Positions 42,687 to 53,786 of a stretch of DNA of 64,000 bases are shown here, piece by piece. The notes beneath the pieces were generated by a model. The model searched no databases, was not told the DNA's origin, and saw only the letters and a program-made list of their open reading frames with translations. The DNA lies in the NCBI RefSeq assembly GCF_005239225.2, contig NC_133289.1, positions 12,322,889 to 12,386,888 of the forward strand, read 5' to 3'. Origin of the DNA: Populus alba (taxonomy: Eukaryota > Streptophyta > Magnoliopsida > Malpighiales > Salicaceae). Made by a program: the position numbers and the translations under genes. Within the stretch, counting starts at the first letter, position 1. The number at the start of each line of letters is the position of its first letter.

Positions 42687-45618
42687 TCTAATATTACAAA
42701 TACCATAACTAGAAAACTTCCTAAATAATTATAAACTTACAGAATCCATGAAATTATAAAGAACTTGAAATAATTCCTCTACTTATATGCCATCAAATAC
42801 ATTTTGAGTTGTATTGATGTCAAATACTTTGTTACTCAGGGAATCTTGTCTGCTTCAGTTTTGTCAATTGTCCCTCTCATTCGTCCCTATCGGTGGCAAA
42901 GCTTGTTAATGCCAGTAAGATTTCCTGTTGTCTTGTCTGTGTCTGTTTTATTGAGGAGATAATATTTGTCTTATTAACTGTATCTTGGGTTAGTAATTAT
43001 CTGCTCAAATTTTCAGATTTTACCAGATGACATGCTGGAGTTTTTGGATGCTCCTGTTCCATACATTGTGAGTATACAGATTCCAGCCTCATTATCCTCA
43101 AGTGCTAGATTTCTATTTCCTTGGAATGAACTACCTGTGTTATGTGGATTCTGCATTTCTTATGTGTGTTCTTGTGTTGTCCCAATGTCTCATTCAAGCG
43201 AACAGCTTAAAATCAAATAATTTGATCAAATTCTTGTGGTTACAAATTCTGTATACTCTTGATTATTTATGTATAATGTCATATCAGATAATTGAATTTG
43301 ATATAATCTCACTTTTATGATCTTGCTTTTCTTTCTAATATTGGTACTGACTTGTTAGGTTTGGCCACTTCACATTAACACTTGTAGGTTGGTGTTAAGA
43401 ACAAAACCAGTGAAGTACAATCAAAATTAAGCAATGTCATTTTGGTTGATGCTAACAAGAACCAGGTTTGCTATTCATTTTCAGCCATTTGAATTGTCTT
43501 AATTCTGGGAACTGATAATTTTATGCCCCAAATAGTTTACAAGCTGAGACAAATGATCCAGTATATTTCCTATTGCTTGATGTAATAGGTGAAGTCACCA
43601 GGGATACCACAACTGCCAAAACACAGGGAGCTGTTATCATCCCTAAGTCCTTATCATTCTAAGCTTGTTGGAGAAAGCTATTTGGCCAGAAAGAGGCCAG
43701 TGTATGAGTGTACAGATGTGCAGGTGTGCTTCTCCTTGACCATCACCTTTCCCCATGACCTTAAAATGGAAGCGCTACTAGTTTTGTTTTTTCTTTGATC
43801 AAAAGAATTTGCTGGAGACAAGTAAAACTATAGTTGCATATATTGCTTGTCATTGTATTTGAAATCTTGACAAAGAGTCTTTTAGCATAGTGAGATCGCA
43901 TATAGCCATCACATGAATTTTTTATTTTCCATTGCAAAGATGATGACTATGGCTCTATAGAGCTTTGCCATCACCAGTTAATTTTCTGATCATATTAGTG
44001 AAACTTAATTGTTGAGATTGCATTTGGTGGTGAATGTGGCAGCACTGATTGTGATAATTAAAAAAAAAAAAAAGCTCTGATGGATGACTGTCTTTAGAGA
44101 TTTCATCATGTGTCCCTGCACAAAATGAAGTCCCTGTACCAAGAGGCAGGCCAGTAGTCTTTGTGATATATATTATACAAGATTTTCACCAGCATTTCAT
44201 TGACCTCTATACCCTGTGCTAGCTGATTTTTCTGATCACAAAGAATAAATTCAACCATTTGGTGTGTGGATCAGATATTTTACTGCCTTTCTCCATTCTA
44301 ATCTTGACAAAGATGGTGTATCTGAAAGGATTAATTAATAAACTCTGATATTCCTGGATCATCACTTGTTTGAAAGATTTCTTGCCTCATTATAGAAGTT
44401 GGGGAAATGTCATGAAACTCATTTTGCTAATTTTGTTTTTGCGTTTCTATTTTCTACAGGTTGAGGCTGCCAAGGGTTTTCTAGGGGTTTTAAGATCTTA
44501 CTTGGATTCGCTTTGCTCTAACCTGCGTTCTCATACAATAACAAATGTACAATCCAATAATGACAAGGTTTGTGTTTGTTTACTGTTATGACTATTGCTA
44601 TTTTGTGACTGCACATTTTGGTTGTTTGATGCCAAACATTTAGGGTTCTGTCCCCTTGCATGGTAAAACCTAGTATTCAGAAGAAAATGCTTTAACTTGG
44701 TGATTTTGAAATAAAAATGAGATAACTCTAAAAGTCAGATGAAAAGGATGGTTTGACAAATTTCTCTGCTTGAGCCTTGATGTCTGGGTAAATGGTTGCA
44801 ATAAAAGATTAACCTCATCAGATATAATATAAATTGTGCAAAAGTGGATGAACAGATAGATGTATATTTTTGAGAGTGCCAAATTGTACTGGTTTAATTT
44901 TAATTAAAGCTTAGCAAAATATGGAAATAAATCGTAGTACCTATAGAAAGAATATCATCTGAAGATTCTATCCTGCAGGAAGAGTGCTGAAGTAACCTTA
45001 AATTTTTATTCTTCTTTTCTCCCTAGAATGGATTGTAGGACGTTTTGCTTTGCATGATATTTTAAATGTCATATTATTGGTGTCTTGGGCTCTCAAGTGC
45101 AAGTATGAACTCACACTGCTTTAAGTAAAAATGTTTAGGTTGACTCTGTTCAGGTCACCTTGTTTTGATAGGACTTGCTTATGCTGTCTTTTGATATGAC
45201 CTTCGGCTACTTCTAATACTCTAAGCCTGTCCTTCATTGCATATATAGGTATCATTGCTCTTAAAGGAGAGTTTCATAGATTCGTTCCTTAGTCGTGATC
45301 GACCATTTATGAAGGTTTGTTTCTTGAACATCAATTTTTTTTTTTTTGTGGGATATTGGTTTGGGTGCAACAGATATAATACTTTCATTGTCATGCTTGA
45401 TGGTTTTTCTGGAAATTACTTTGCCACTGGGGTTAATTTTTCGTTAGTTATGAGTGTCAGACTTGTATTTTGCTGTCAATTGGGTAAAACTGTAAGGATA
45501 GAAGAGGTGCCATACTGATGTTTCTTTTTCCCCCCATTGTGTCAAGCAGCTTTTCGTGGACACGCAGCTCTTCTCTGTACATACAGATCTTGTTCTTTCG
45601 TTTTTCCAGAAGGAATAG
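36796..45618 (+). CDS. DENN (AEX-3) domain-containing protein, 18 exons
   Basis: Coding exons: 36796-37098, 37370-37558, 37650-37733, 38929-38988, 39494-39538, 39802-40001, 40200-40667, 40869-40995, 41101-41298, 41396-41485, 41674-41736, 42840-42914, 43017-43067, 43388-43465, 43589-43723, 44460-44567, 45249-45314, 45550-45618. They join in frame to 802 aa. The tripartite DENN layout is visible: upstream DENN at about 102-280 (VLFVYPPEKQLPLKYKDLVS, then FCFPGG), an acidic low-complexity linker at about 300-480, core DENN at about 490-660 (WAISCICGSLRLEH, EKQIVVVCSNLG, LIRPYRWQSLLMPILP, LDAPVPYIVG) and the downstream part to the C-terminus. DENN proteins are generally guanine-nucleotide exchange factors for Rab GTPases in membrane traffic; the partner Rab here is unknown. 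A GTG at 36790 is in frame but the ATG at 36796 is the plausible start. Confidence 0.93.
42300..42500. repeat. Possible MITE in DENN intron 11
   Basis: GTAGTGTTTGGTTACTG near 42305 and CCAACCAAACATGTTTTTG near 42456 are rough inverted repeats bracketing ~150 bp. This is a different sequence from the common MITE-like family in the window. Element status is tentative. Confidence 0.35.
42652..42684. repeat. (AAT)n microsatellite in DENN intron 11
   Basis: About ten TAA units in a row within the 1.1 kb intron between exons 11 and 12. Confidence 0.9.
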
Positions 45619-46750
45619 TCTGTTATGCGAAGGTTGATTTGTAACTATATTAATCTATTATAAGTTGAACGCAAGCTCAGGATATTTATGATGCTTGACT
45701 AATGCTCAACTGATAATAGTCCCAATACACCAAGAAGACTACAATGCCCTGAGGTTTTAACACCTGGGCAAAGGGGGCTGGAAGTTAGCCCGCCCATGGA
45801 CAGACTACAGGGGTTATGGTAATAGGAAAAATTTAGTGTACAATATACAATATAATGGTATTTATTATTGTACACACACTTTCTTGATGTGAGAAGTGGA
45901 ATCTCCTTCTCTTTTTATCCTTAGGGTGTGTTTGTCAGGAGAGATTGGGGGAAGGAGGGGTGAGGGGGAAGAGATTGGATGTTCACTTCTGCAAGAAGGA
46001 TGGAGAGCAAAGGAAGGATCCTTTCTCATTTGTAATCTTATAATCCTCCTGGTTTGGGCGGTTTGACTGTCTTTCTTCTGCGCTCTCGTGATTTTCAATG
46101 ATTTTAATTTGAATGGATAATTCTCGTCTTCTCTCTTTCTTGATAGCTAAACAAAAAACAATTAGTTTACAGTAACTCCTTCACCTTCTCTTCATTCTTG
46201 CATTTTACCAGCCACCCTCCTACCCATCAATCTAGATAGTCTTAGGGTTGATTTGTTAATGCAGTCAACTGTGTGGATGGCTATTTTTACAGACATGCGC
46301 TTAGAGGGTTTTTAACAGCTTTGGTTTCTGCTTTTAAATGTTTGATATGAAAATTTTTTATTTTTTATTTTTTTAAAAAAACAATTATTAAAAAAATCAT
46401 TTTGAATAATAATTCAAACACTCTTTAGCGTTTGTACTTGTACTCCATAGATGATGTGATACTCCATTATTCGAACCAGTCCACTTTGGCAGCTGTGGCT
46501 AATTGTGGAGTCAAAATCTAGAATTTTAGGTTAACTGTATCATGATCAAGTGCGTACTTGTTCTGCCTTCAGAATGCTCCACGAGAAAATTACCCGTCTG
46601 AGTGTCAACCGATTTGCAAGAATTAAATGACAACCTTGCGACTCCAGGACGGCTTGACTTGGGGGGTTGTTCGGGGACTTGACTGACTTGGAGTCTTTGT
46701 CTAGTTTTAAATGAGGTTTGTAATCTGGATGAGACAATATATATAATTAA
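45619..46750. other. 3' flank of the DENN gene
   Basis: Includes the 3' untranslated region, then a purine-rich stretch near 45925-45990 that begins GGGTGTGTTTGTCAGG. A diverged MITE-like fragment may lie at 46305-46435. No gene is supported. Confidence 0.45.
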
Positions 46751-46906
46751 TTAATTAATTAATTAATTAATAATGGATCTAACGTTGTATTTTGAAAATT
46801 TTCTTGCTGAGTTTGGCCATTTAGATTTATATATATATAATTAATTAATAATGGATCTAACGTTGTATTTTGAAAATTTTCTTGCTGAGTTTGGCCATTT
46901 AGATTT
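46745..46906 (+). repeat. 78-bp tandem duplication with AATT microsatellite
   Basis: A unit containing AATAATGGATCTAACGTTG and ending GGCCATTTAGATTT occurs at 46751-46828 and 46829-46906 with near identity. Both copies follow a TTAA/AATT run, longer in the first. High identity points to a recent duplication. Confidence 0.85.
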
Positions 46907-47439
46907 GTACGAGTCCAACGTCTATATTTCAAAAATTCTTGTTGAGTTTTGTCGGTGTCTTCTTGCCTATAATGAAGAGGAATTTATGTATACCCATAAT
47001 TCCATTAGCCTAGCTATCCATAAGAGGATAAATGTCTTTGGGCATTGCTAGGACAGCATGTCATGTTGGAACTGCATCGGAGACTAATACTATCACTTTA
47101 AAGAGGTTTCATACTCGTTTTTTAAAGAGTGTGGACCTATTTCTTTGGAGAAAATACATACCTATCCTTTAAAGACTGCAAAGATGTTACTCTAGGAAGA
47201 TTACATATCCATTCCTTGGAGATTGTTCCATAAGCTTATAGGCATTATCAAGAGAATATGAAAACATAGTTATTTTGAATAAGACATTCATAAATGAGAA
47301 ATTTACATTTTTATTAACTATAATACAATCTTAAAAGATTAGAATATCATGCATGAGAGATATTATTTCCTTTCATATCTTGTAGATGATAGGTATTCGT
47401 CTTTCCTACTTTTCTGACTTTAAAATGATCATCTTATTT

Positions 47440-49900
47440 TAGAGCCAGCTTACCCTTACTCACTATTGCTTATAGCCTCTAATTTTTTTAGGATAAAATC
47501 TCTAATCTTGAATTTTCTATTCTTAACATTAGCATTATGCTACTGAGTAATTCTATATTGATAGGCTTCATTTCTAATTGTTGTAGTTAGATGAGATTAT
47601 TTTAAGAAATCTAGACTGGTTCTAAGGCCTTGTTCATTGCTTTTTGATGTATAATAAACTACCATGTGACTTGAACATCAATCTCAGTTGGGATCATGGC
47701 TTCCATCCCATAGGTGAGGAGAAATAGAGTTTTACTAATAGATGTCTTCTGAGTTATTCTGTAACGTTTTCATTCTTCTTTAGTTAAGACAATATCTTGG
47801 AAGATAAAAGATGAATTTTTATCTCCTCAAAGGCTTTCTGATAATATGAAGTCCACTCAAAGTTGGTTATGTTCCTTAGTCTTGAAGAACGCTTTCCTAG
47901 ATAAGTTATAAATTAATTGAGATCAACCAATCTCCTTGTGAGACATTGAACCTCCTTTATAGACCAAGGAGGAGCCATGCCTAACATGGTATGAGTCTTT
48001 TCTAGGTTAGGCTTGATTCCCTTGTTACTTACTAGAAAACTAAAAACTTTTCACTTTCAAAGGCAAAGACACACTTAGATGAATTAAGTTTCATCTGATG
48101 GCTATTTAGTACATAAAAACTTATTCTAGGTCCAAAAGATGTTTCTCAAAGGTCATTCTCTTCACCAACATGTCACTAACATATCCCTCCATAATCCTCC
48201 CAAGTAGGTTCTTCAGTATTTTATTTACCATCCGTTGATAAGTGGCTCTTGCATTCTTAAGCTTGAATGATATAACTTTGTAACAAAATATTTCATTTTT
48301 TAGTTATAAAGGTTGTTTTTTCCTCATATAGGTGTATGTGGATTTAATGATATCTAGAATTGGCATTCAATGAGCTTAGATACTCAAAACTTATGGTAGA
48401 GTTAACCAAATGGTCAATCTTAGGGAGAGGATAACTATCTTTTGGACAAGCTTTGTTAAAATCTATGAAATCCATACACATCCGTCATTTATTATTGCTT
48501 TTCTTGACCATTAGTACAATTGCTAGCCAAGCATGGTATATCATTTCCCTGATAAAGCTAGCAACCAAGAGTTTATCCATCTCATATGTTATTGCCTTTT
48601 TCTCTTTCATCCCTTAAATTTCTCTTCTTCTAGAGAATCAAATGAATAACTGGGTCTACCTTCAACAATAAGGGGTAGTTTTTAGGATTGATTCCTGGTA
48701 TGTTAAAGGAGCTCATTGTAAAAGTAAATCTTTGGATATGGAGGAGCTTCTTTAGTGACTGTTATTGTGTTGGTGTCAAGGTGAAACCCATTTTCATAAC
48801 TGCTTGTTCATTTTTTTCTAGAGGAATATCCTCAATTCCTCAATAGCTTTAGTTCTAACCTCCAACTTTTGTTTCAAATACCCTTACTGGTTTACTACCG
48901 AGGTCTTTTTTTCCCTTTAGACAGGTAGAGACACATTACCTTGATGTTACTTGATTCCCTTGCATTGTGGTCACTCCTTTCTAAGTTGATAATTTTAGTG
49001 CCAAATACTTGGTGTTGATGACGACATTGATCTAATATAGAAGAGGTCTACCTAGAATGGTGTTGTAGGGAAAATGTATAGCAATATTCATGAAAGTTTA
49101 TGGGAGGAAGACACACTTAGAGGGTGTGCCAATAGTGACTAAGATCTCTAGGGCACCCTTTATCGATAAGCCTGAGCCTTCTATCCTAATGAGGAGAGTC
49201 TTTACTTAGGTCAATCTTTAAGGGATATCCCTATCTGTTTCACCATTTTATAGGAAAGGATGTTGACTGCACTTTCATCATCCACCTATACCCGATGTAC
49301 TTGATGCTTGAAAAGAATTGCAAAGATGATCAATGCATCCTTATATAGAAAAGTTATTCCCTCTCCATCTTCTATGTTGAAGATGATGGGCTCATGTGCC
49401 ATTAGTTCTAAAAATGAGCATTTGTAAGGACTTGTTTCCCATACTTTCTTTTCCTTATATTGGAATCACTCCCTACCAATGTGCTGCCTAATATCACATT
49501 AATTTTAGGTACTAATTGTATAGATTGGTCGAGCTTTTCCCTATTTTTTTAGGATAGAAATCCCGCTTTAAGAACTATCAGAGATAGCCTTTAGCTTTTA
49601 ATCTTTTGATTTCTTTGTTCAAAACATAACACTATTTCTTCTTAGATGTCCAAATACTAGGTGGTGATCTCATGAGTGGAGGATACTGAACAAATTCTTT
49701 ACCCTAGATGGTTGTGAAGACTTTAGTGAAGGTAATATTTAATAGAGTAATATGTATTTTAGGGTATCTCATGCATTCCTTGATCGACCTTTTCTAACTT
49801 TCCTTATGGTTGTTGTCCCTCCTAAGAGAGCGATCTTGCTTAGGAGACCTCTTAAATAAATATTTGTTAGAGAAATAAGAAGGATTATAACATAACACAC
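47440..49900 (-). mobile_element. Ty3/gypsy retrotransposon pol relic, internally deleted
   Basis: Read on the minus strand, in order: a gag-end-like stretch near 49580-49720; a protease-side motif YNTILGRPLL near 49030-49075; reverse transcriptase with RMCMDFIDFNKACPKDSYPL near 48430-48490, FKLKNARATYQRMVNKIL near 48210-48265 and YVSDMLVK near 48160-48185 (catalytic YVDD changed to YVSD); the connection region with FEWTSYYQKAFEEIK near 47815-47860; then directly an integrase C-terminal stretch LTYGMEAMIPTEI near 47685-47725. RNase H and the integrase core are missing between the last two. Many stop codons and frameshifts show it is dead. The order and motifs are those of Ty3/gypsy elements of the Tat type. 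Confidence 0.85.
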
Positions 49901-51120
49901 TTGTCTTTTCTACCTGAATATAGCTTTCTTTCAGAACTTCAACAACAGAATATTAGCCTACCCCCACAGTAGAGTGTTGAACTAACAAAAAAAAAAAAGA
50001 GGTAAAAAAAAAAACAAAGAACAAAACCAAAGAGAAAGAAAAGAGAAGAAGAAGAGAGGAAATCAAAATAGACAGAAGATTAGCCATAGGAGTCTTGTTC
50101 ATTCGCACTAGTCCTTAGTGCCACCCGATCAGCCAGAAAAAGTATTGCCCTCGGCCTCGCCTTCAGCTACACCAGGCAAGCCTCTTTTGTTTCCCTCGAT
50201 TTTCATTTTAATTACCTTGTTCTTGGAGCAAGTGTGCGTGAACAATTCACGCATACTTGTTGATAGTGGCGGCTTGGTCATTAGGTCGGGCCAGTGACCA
50301 AGCTAGGTCGGTTGGATCAAGCCTAACCTATACTACTGGGTTAGATCCAACCCATAAAAAATATATAAAAATAGAAATTTTTGAGACTGGGCTGGGTTTG
50401 GGCTTCAGGCCCATCCAACTTAATTTTCTTTGAACTAAAAGCGTGTTTGACAAAGCACACCCTTATGCCATTTCCCTTTAATTTCACTAATTATTTTGAT
50501 ATCTAGCCAAACATATCTTTTTGAATATCAGAAAATTATGAAAAAAAATCGAGGACCCTTTTAGATTTATTTGTGGGTCCCTCGTATTTTTTTTTACTTG
50601 ATTGAGTATTTGGGTTGTAGACTTTTACTATGAAATGCGAATTTGGTATGTGATATATATCTTTTTTTTAAAAAAAAATTATAAAAAGATATGTTTTGCT
50701 TTTCAATCCAAATTTTATGGATGTATTCACTAGTGCTAGAGTTAGGAACACACTTTTTTTTGTTACGTAATATTTACCAATGCCAGAGTTGGAAGCATTC
50801 GTAGTCGAATATTCACTAGCATCAAAGTCAAGAATATTATAAGCAGACCATAAAAAAAAAAAAAAAAAACCTTTAGCAATTTAAGACAAAATCATCAATG
50901 CAGCCTATCTCAGGTATGATGCTTAAAGGGTGATAGTATCTCCCTTTCACGTAATCAGTCTCGTACTATAAAATCTCTATTGACTAGTTAGGGTTTCTAG
51001 TAACCATAATACCAGGTAGCAACTCCTTAAACTAGACTTTCCCCCCTCTAAGAATAAGAAACCAAATGTATGTTCTTTTTCCTAGAAAATTTTAAAGGTC
51101 ACTGCGATGTTGGGTGTAAC
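49901..51120. repeat. Retroelement-associated non-coding DNA, possible LTR
   Basis: Non-coding, with an A-run at about 49987-50030 and diverged ~55-bp repeats near 50720-50850 (phrases TATTCACTAGTGCTAGAGTT, ATTTACCAATGCCAGAGTTG, ATATTCACTAGCATCAAAGT). It lies just before a possible primer-binding site, so part of it may be a 5' LTR, but no matching 3' LTR was recognised. Confidence 0.4.
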
Positions 51121-51121
51121 A

Positions 51122-51143
51122 GAATGACGACTCCATTAGGGAC
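51122..51143 (+). other. Possible retrotransposon primer-binding site
   Basis: TGACGACTCCATTAGGGAC resembles the TGGCGACTC-type primer-binding site of plant Tat/Ogre elements (tRNA-Arg type), with changes that fit G-to-A decay. It lies upstream of the gag relic in the same orientation. The match is from memory and needs checking. Confidence 0.35.
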
Positions 51144-52259
51144 CTTATTGGACTAACCTTTGCCTTTTGTTTGTCACTTGTTATAATGTTTGTTATGTTA
51201 TGTTTATGTGGTTATTGCTTTTTATTGTTTTAACATGCATCCTTATTGTCATAAATCACATTAAGAGCATACACCTTAAAATTTAGGATAGGTGGGGAAG
51301 TAATGGTACTCTAATGGCTTTAACTTGAGAAAAACTTGTGAAACCATCCAATTTTTGTCTGATTGTTTACTTAGAAGTGGTTGATTGCTGATATGATGTT
51401 ATTCAGGGCCTCTATCTTCATGCTCCTTGTAAGCCCTATATCTATTGTTTAAGGACGATCACTAAGCATGCGAGAGACCTTTTGAGACTAAATAGTAACC
51501 TACCCCTTGATGTATTTAACAATTAGACCTGCCTATTAAATTGTACCCTATGTAATCTCATTATAGAAAGTCCAACATATGACATTTTGAATTTCAAGAT
51601 TATTGGGTGGCAAAATGGTCATTACATAGAATACAAGAGTCTGAGTTGTTACAGTAGATAAAAAGAAATTAATTTGAATTGAAAGCGAAAAGGTTTATCA
51701 AAAGCTTAAACTTAGGCAAGACTAGACAAGTATCCCCTCATTGGCATGATGATGACATCATGTTCCCTAAATCCATGAATAAATGACCGTTATCACCCTA
51801 TGAAGGGCGAGTCCATATTTAATATGCATTTTTCTTATGATAACAACATCAATGTTGTATAATTGCATGGTTTTTATTTAGCAGGTTGAAATATAGGTTT
51901 CCTATTAAAACACACCTATAATTGTTTGAGAAAAAGACATAAAGAACGAAGAGAGAGCTCAGTTGGAAGCCCAATAACAAAAGGAGTTGGAAATTTTTTT
52001 TTTTTTTAAATCGTAAGGTTTACTAGTCTACTTAAATAGGCTTTGGGATCTAAATCTAAAGAAGCAATATTTAGAGCTCTACCTCTACAAATGCCTACAA
52101 ACACCCTTTAATCCATAGAATCTATGGGCAAATGAGGTGCCACCTGAATTTCAACTAGTTATGTATTTCCAATTTGCTCAACCAGCATATCCCATAAAAA
52201 TGTTATTTACCATTGACTTTATAGTGAAGGAATCTTAAAAGGACAAGATGGTAAAAGAA
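51144..52259. other. Retroelement leader region, no gene
   Basis: This lies between the possible primer-binding site and the gag relic. No conserved protein was seen. An AT-rich stretch with a T-run lies near 51996-52007. Confidence 0.4.
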
Positions 52260-52980
52260 GATGGCTTGGAAAAATTGGATGCCCTAGAGAAAAGGATGAG
52301 GGTAGTTAAGGGAACTAGCCTATATGATCCTATAAAGGCTGTTGAGATATGTTTGGTGTCCAACATGGTCATTCTTAAAAAGTTTAGAGTGCCAGAATTT
52401 GTCAAATATGCTAGAATTTAATGTCCTATAACTCATCTCAAAGCATACTGTAACAAAATAGATGAGATGGTTTATAATGAGAAATTGTTGATTCACTTCT
52501 TTTAAAATAGTTTGATTGACGTTTCCCTCACTTGATATATATGGTTAAACAATACCAAGATGAAAAAGTGAAAGGATTTGGTTGATGCTTTTATTAGGCA
52601 ACACAAATTCAATATGAATGTGGATCTTGATAGGTTAAGCTTGCAAGTTATAAAGAAGGACGACAAGGAGTCCATAAAGGAATGCACCAAAATGTGGTGT
52701 GAGGCAGCTACACAAGTTAATCCTTTTTTGTTGGAAAAAGAGATGATCAATTTATTTTCCAACACTTTCAAGGCCTCGTACTTTAAATACTTGGTTGGAA
52801 GCTCTGCACAATATTTTTCTAACTTGGTTGTTATAATTGAGAGGATTGAACAAGCCATCTAGTTAGGAAAGATTGTTGACTTGACTGAGGATAAAGGTTT
52901 TGCTGAAAAAAAGAAGGAAACTGAGGTTTATAATATCGAAGGTGGTTACAAAGGCAAGAGAAAAAAACTACCGAAACAAA
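52260..52980 (+). pseudogene. Ty3/gypsy gag relic
   Basis: Several frames together spell a plant gag protein: FRVPEFVKYARI near 52384-52420, then HLKAYCNKIDEMVYNEKLLI, then an intact stretch (52578-52862) with VDAFIRQHKFNMNVDLDRL, KESIKECTKMWCEAATQV and LLEKEMINLFSNTFKASY, ending in VVIIERIEQAI. The pattern (a YCNKM-like segment, WKDL-DAF, QYKFN, FKEYA-RWRE-like, ERIEQ) is typical of the retrotransposon gag domain. Stops after KYARI and before WLNNTKM, plus the stop after EQAI, show it is inactive. It lies on the opposite strand from the pol relic, so it belongs to another insertion. Confidence 0.8.
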
Positions 52981-53786
52981 GACATTTACCTCTCATGTAG
53001 CTAACTTCTCCACATCAATCCCTAAAAATCATTCGTCTTGAAGATATAGCTACAATGTCATTAGGCTAAAAATAGTTTACATATGACCCCAAGTGACTAT
53101 TGAAAATAGGCCCCTATCGAGGACTTTATAAGAGAGGAACAATTGGGAGATTCCAAAAAATTCCAATTAATGGTTGCTAAGTATTTAGCTCTTTTATGTA
53201 TTTACCTTGCTAGTAATCACAACTCAAGATATTGGCATAAGATCTTTGTTGTTGAGCCTCTTTTCTAAAGTTTCAATGAAATAGTGAGTTTGTCATTTAA
53301 TTGTATTTCTTCCTTTGATTTACAATCAAACATTATTTATTTTTATAAATCTTGAAAGAGGTTCCTTATAAAAACTCATAAATACACCTTTGTAGCCTTG
53401 CATGATCTCACATATTCAATTCATTTCTTTTACCAAAATCTTTTCCCCCAATATAATTTTGAAAAATTAAAGTTGCTTTTTTATTTCAGAAATGATTTGA
53501 TTTTTATTTAAAACAACATTTTGACATTCTGTTTGTAGAATGACAAATAAATCAAGCAACTCTTTCATTGAGATGACTAAATTCTAAACCAAAGTATATA
53601 AGTAGAAAGATGAATTGTCACCCCCCATACCATGAATCTTGAGTTAGATGTTTTAAATGTATGCATAATGTATGTAGTAGATTCATTGCTCATGGACACA
53701 TGAAATGCATCTTTTTGCAAAGTCCAAATCATAATACTGGACAAGATCAAAGTTTATTGATCTTAACTACTAGCATTTAAAATGTG

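Noticed and set aside
52578..52862. 94-codon open frame as an independent gene
   Set aside because: It is the central part of a decayed retrotransposon gag, with matching gag sequence in other frames on both sides.
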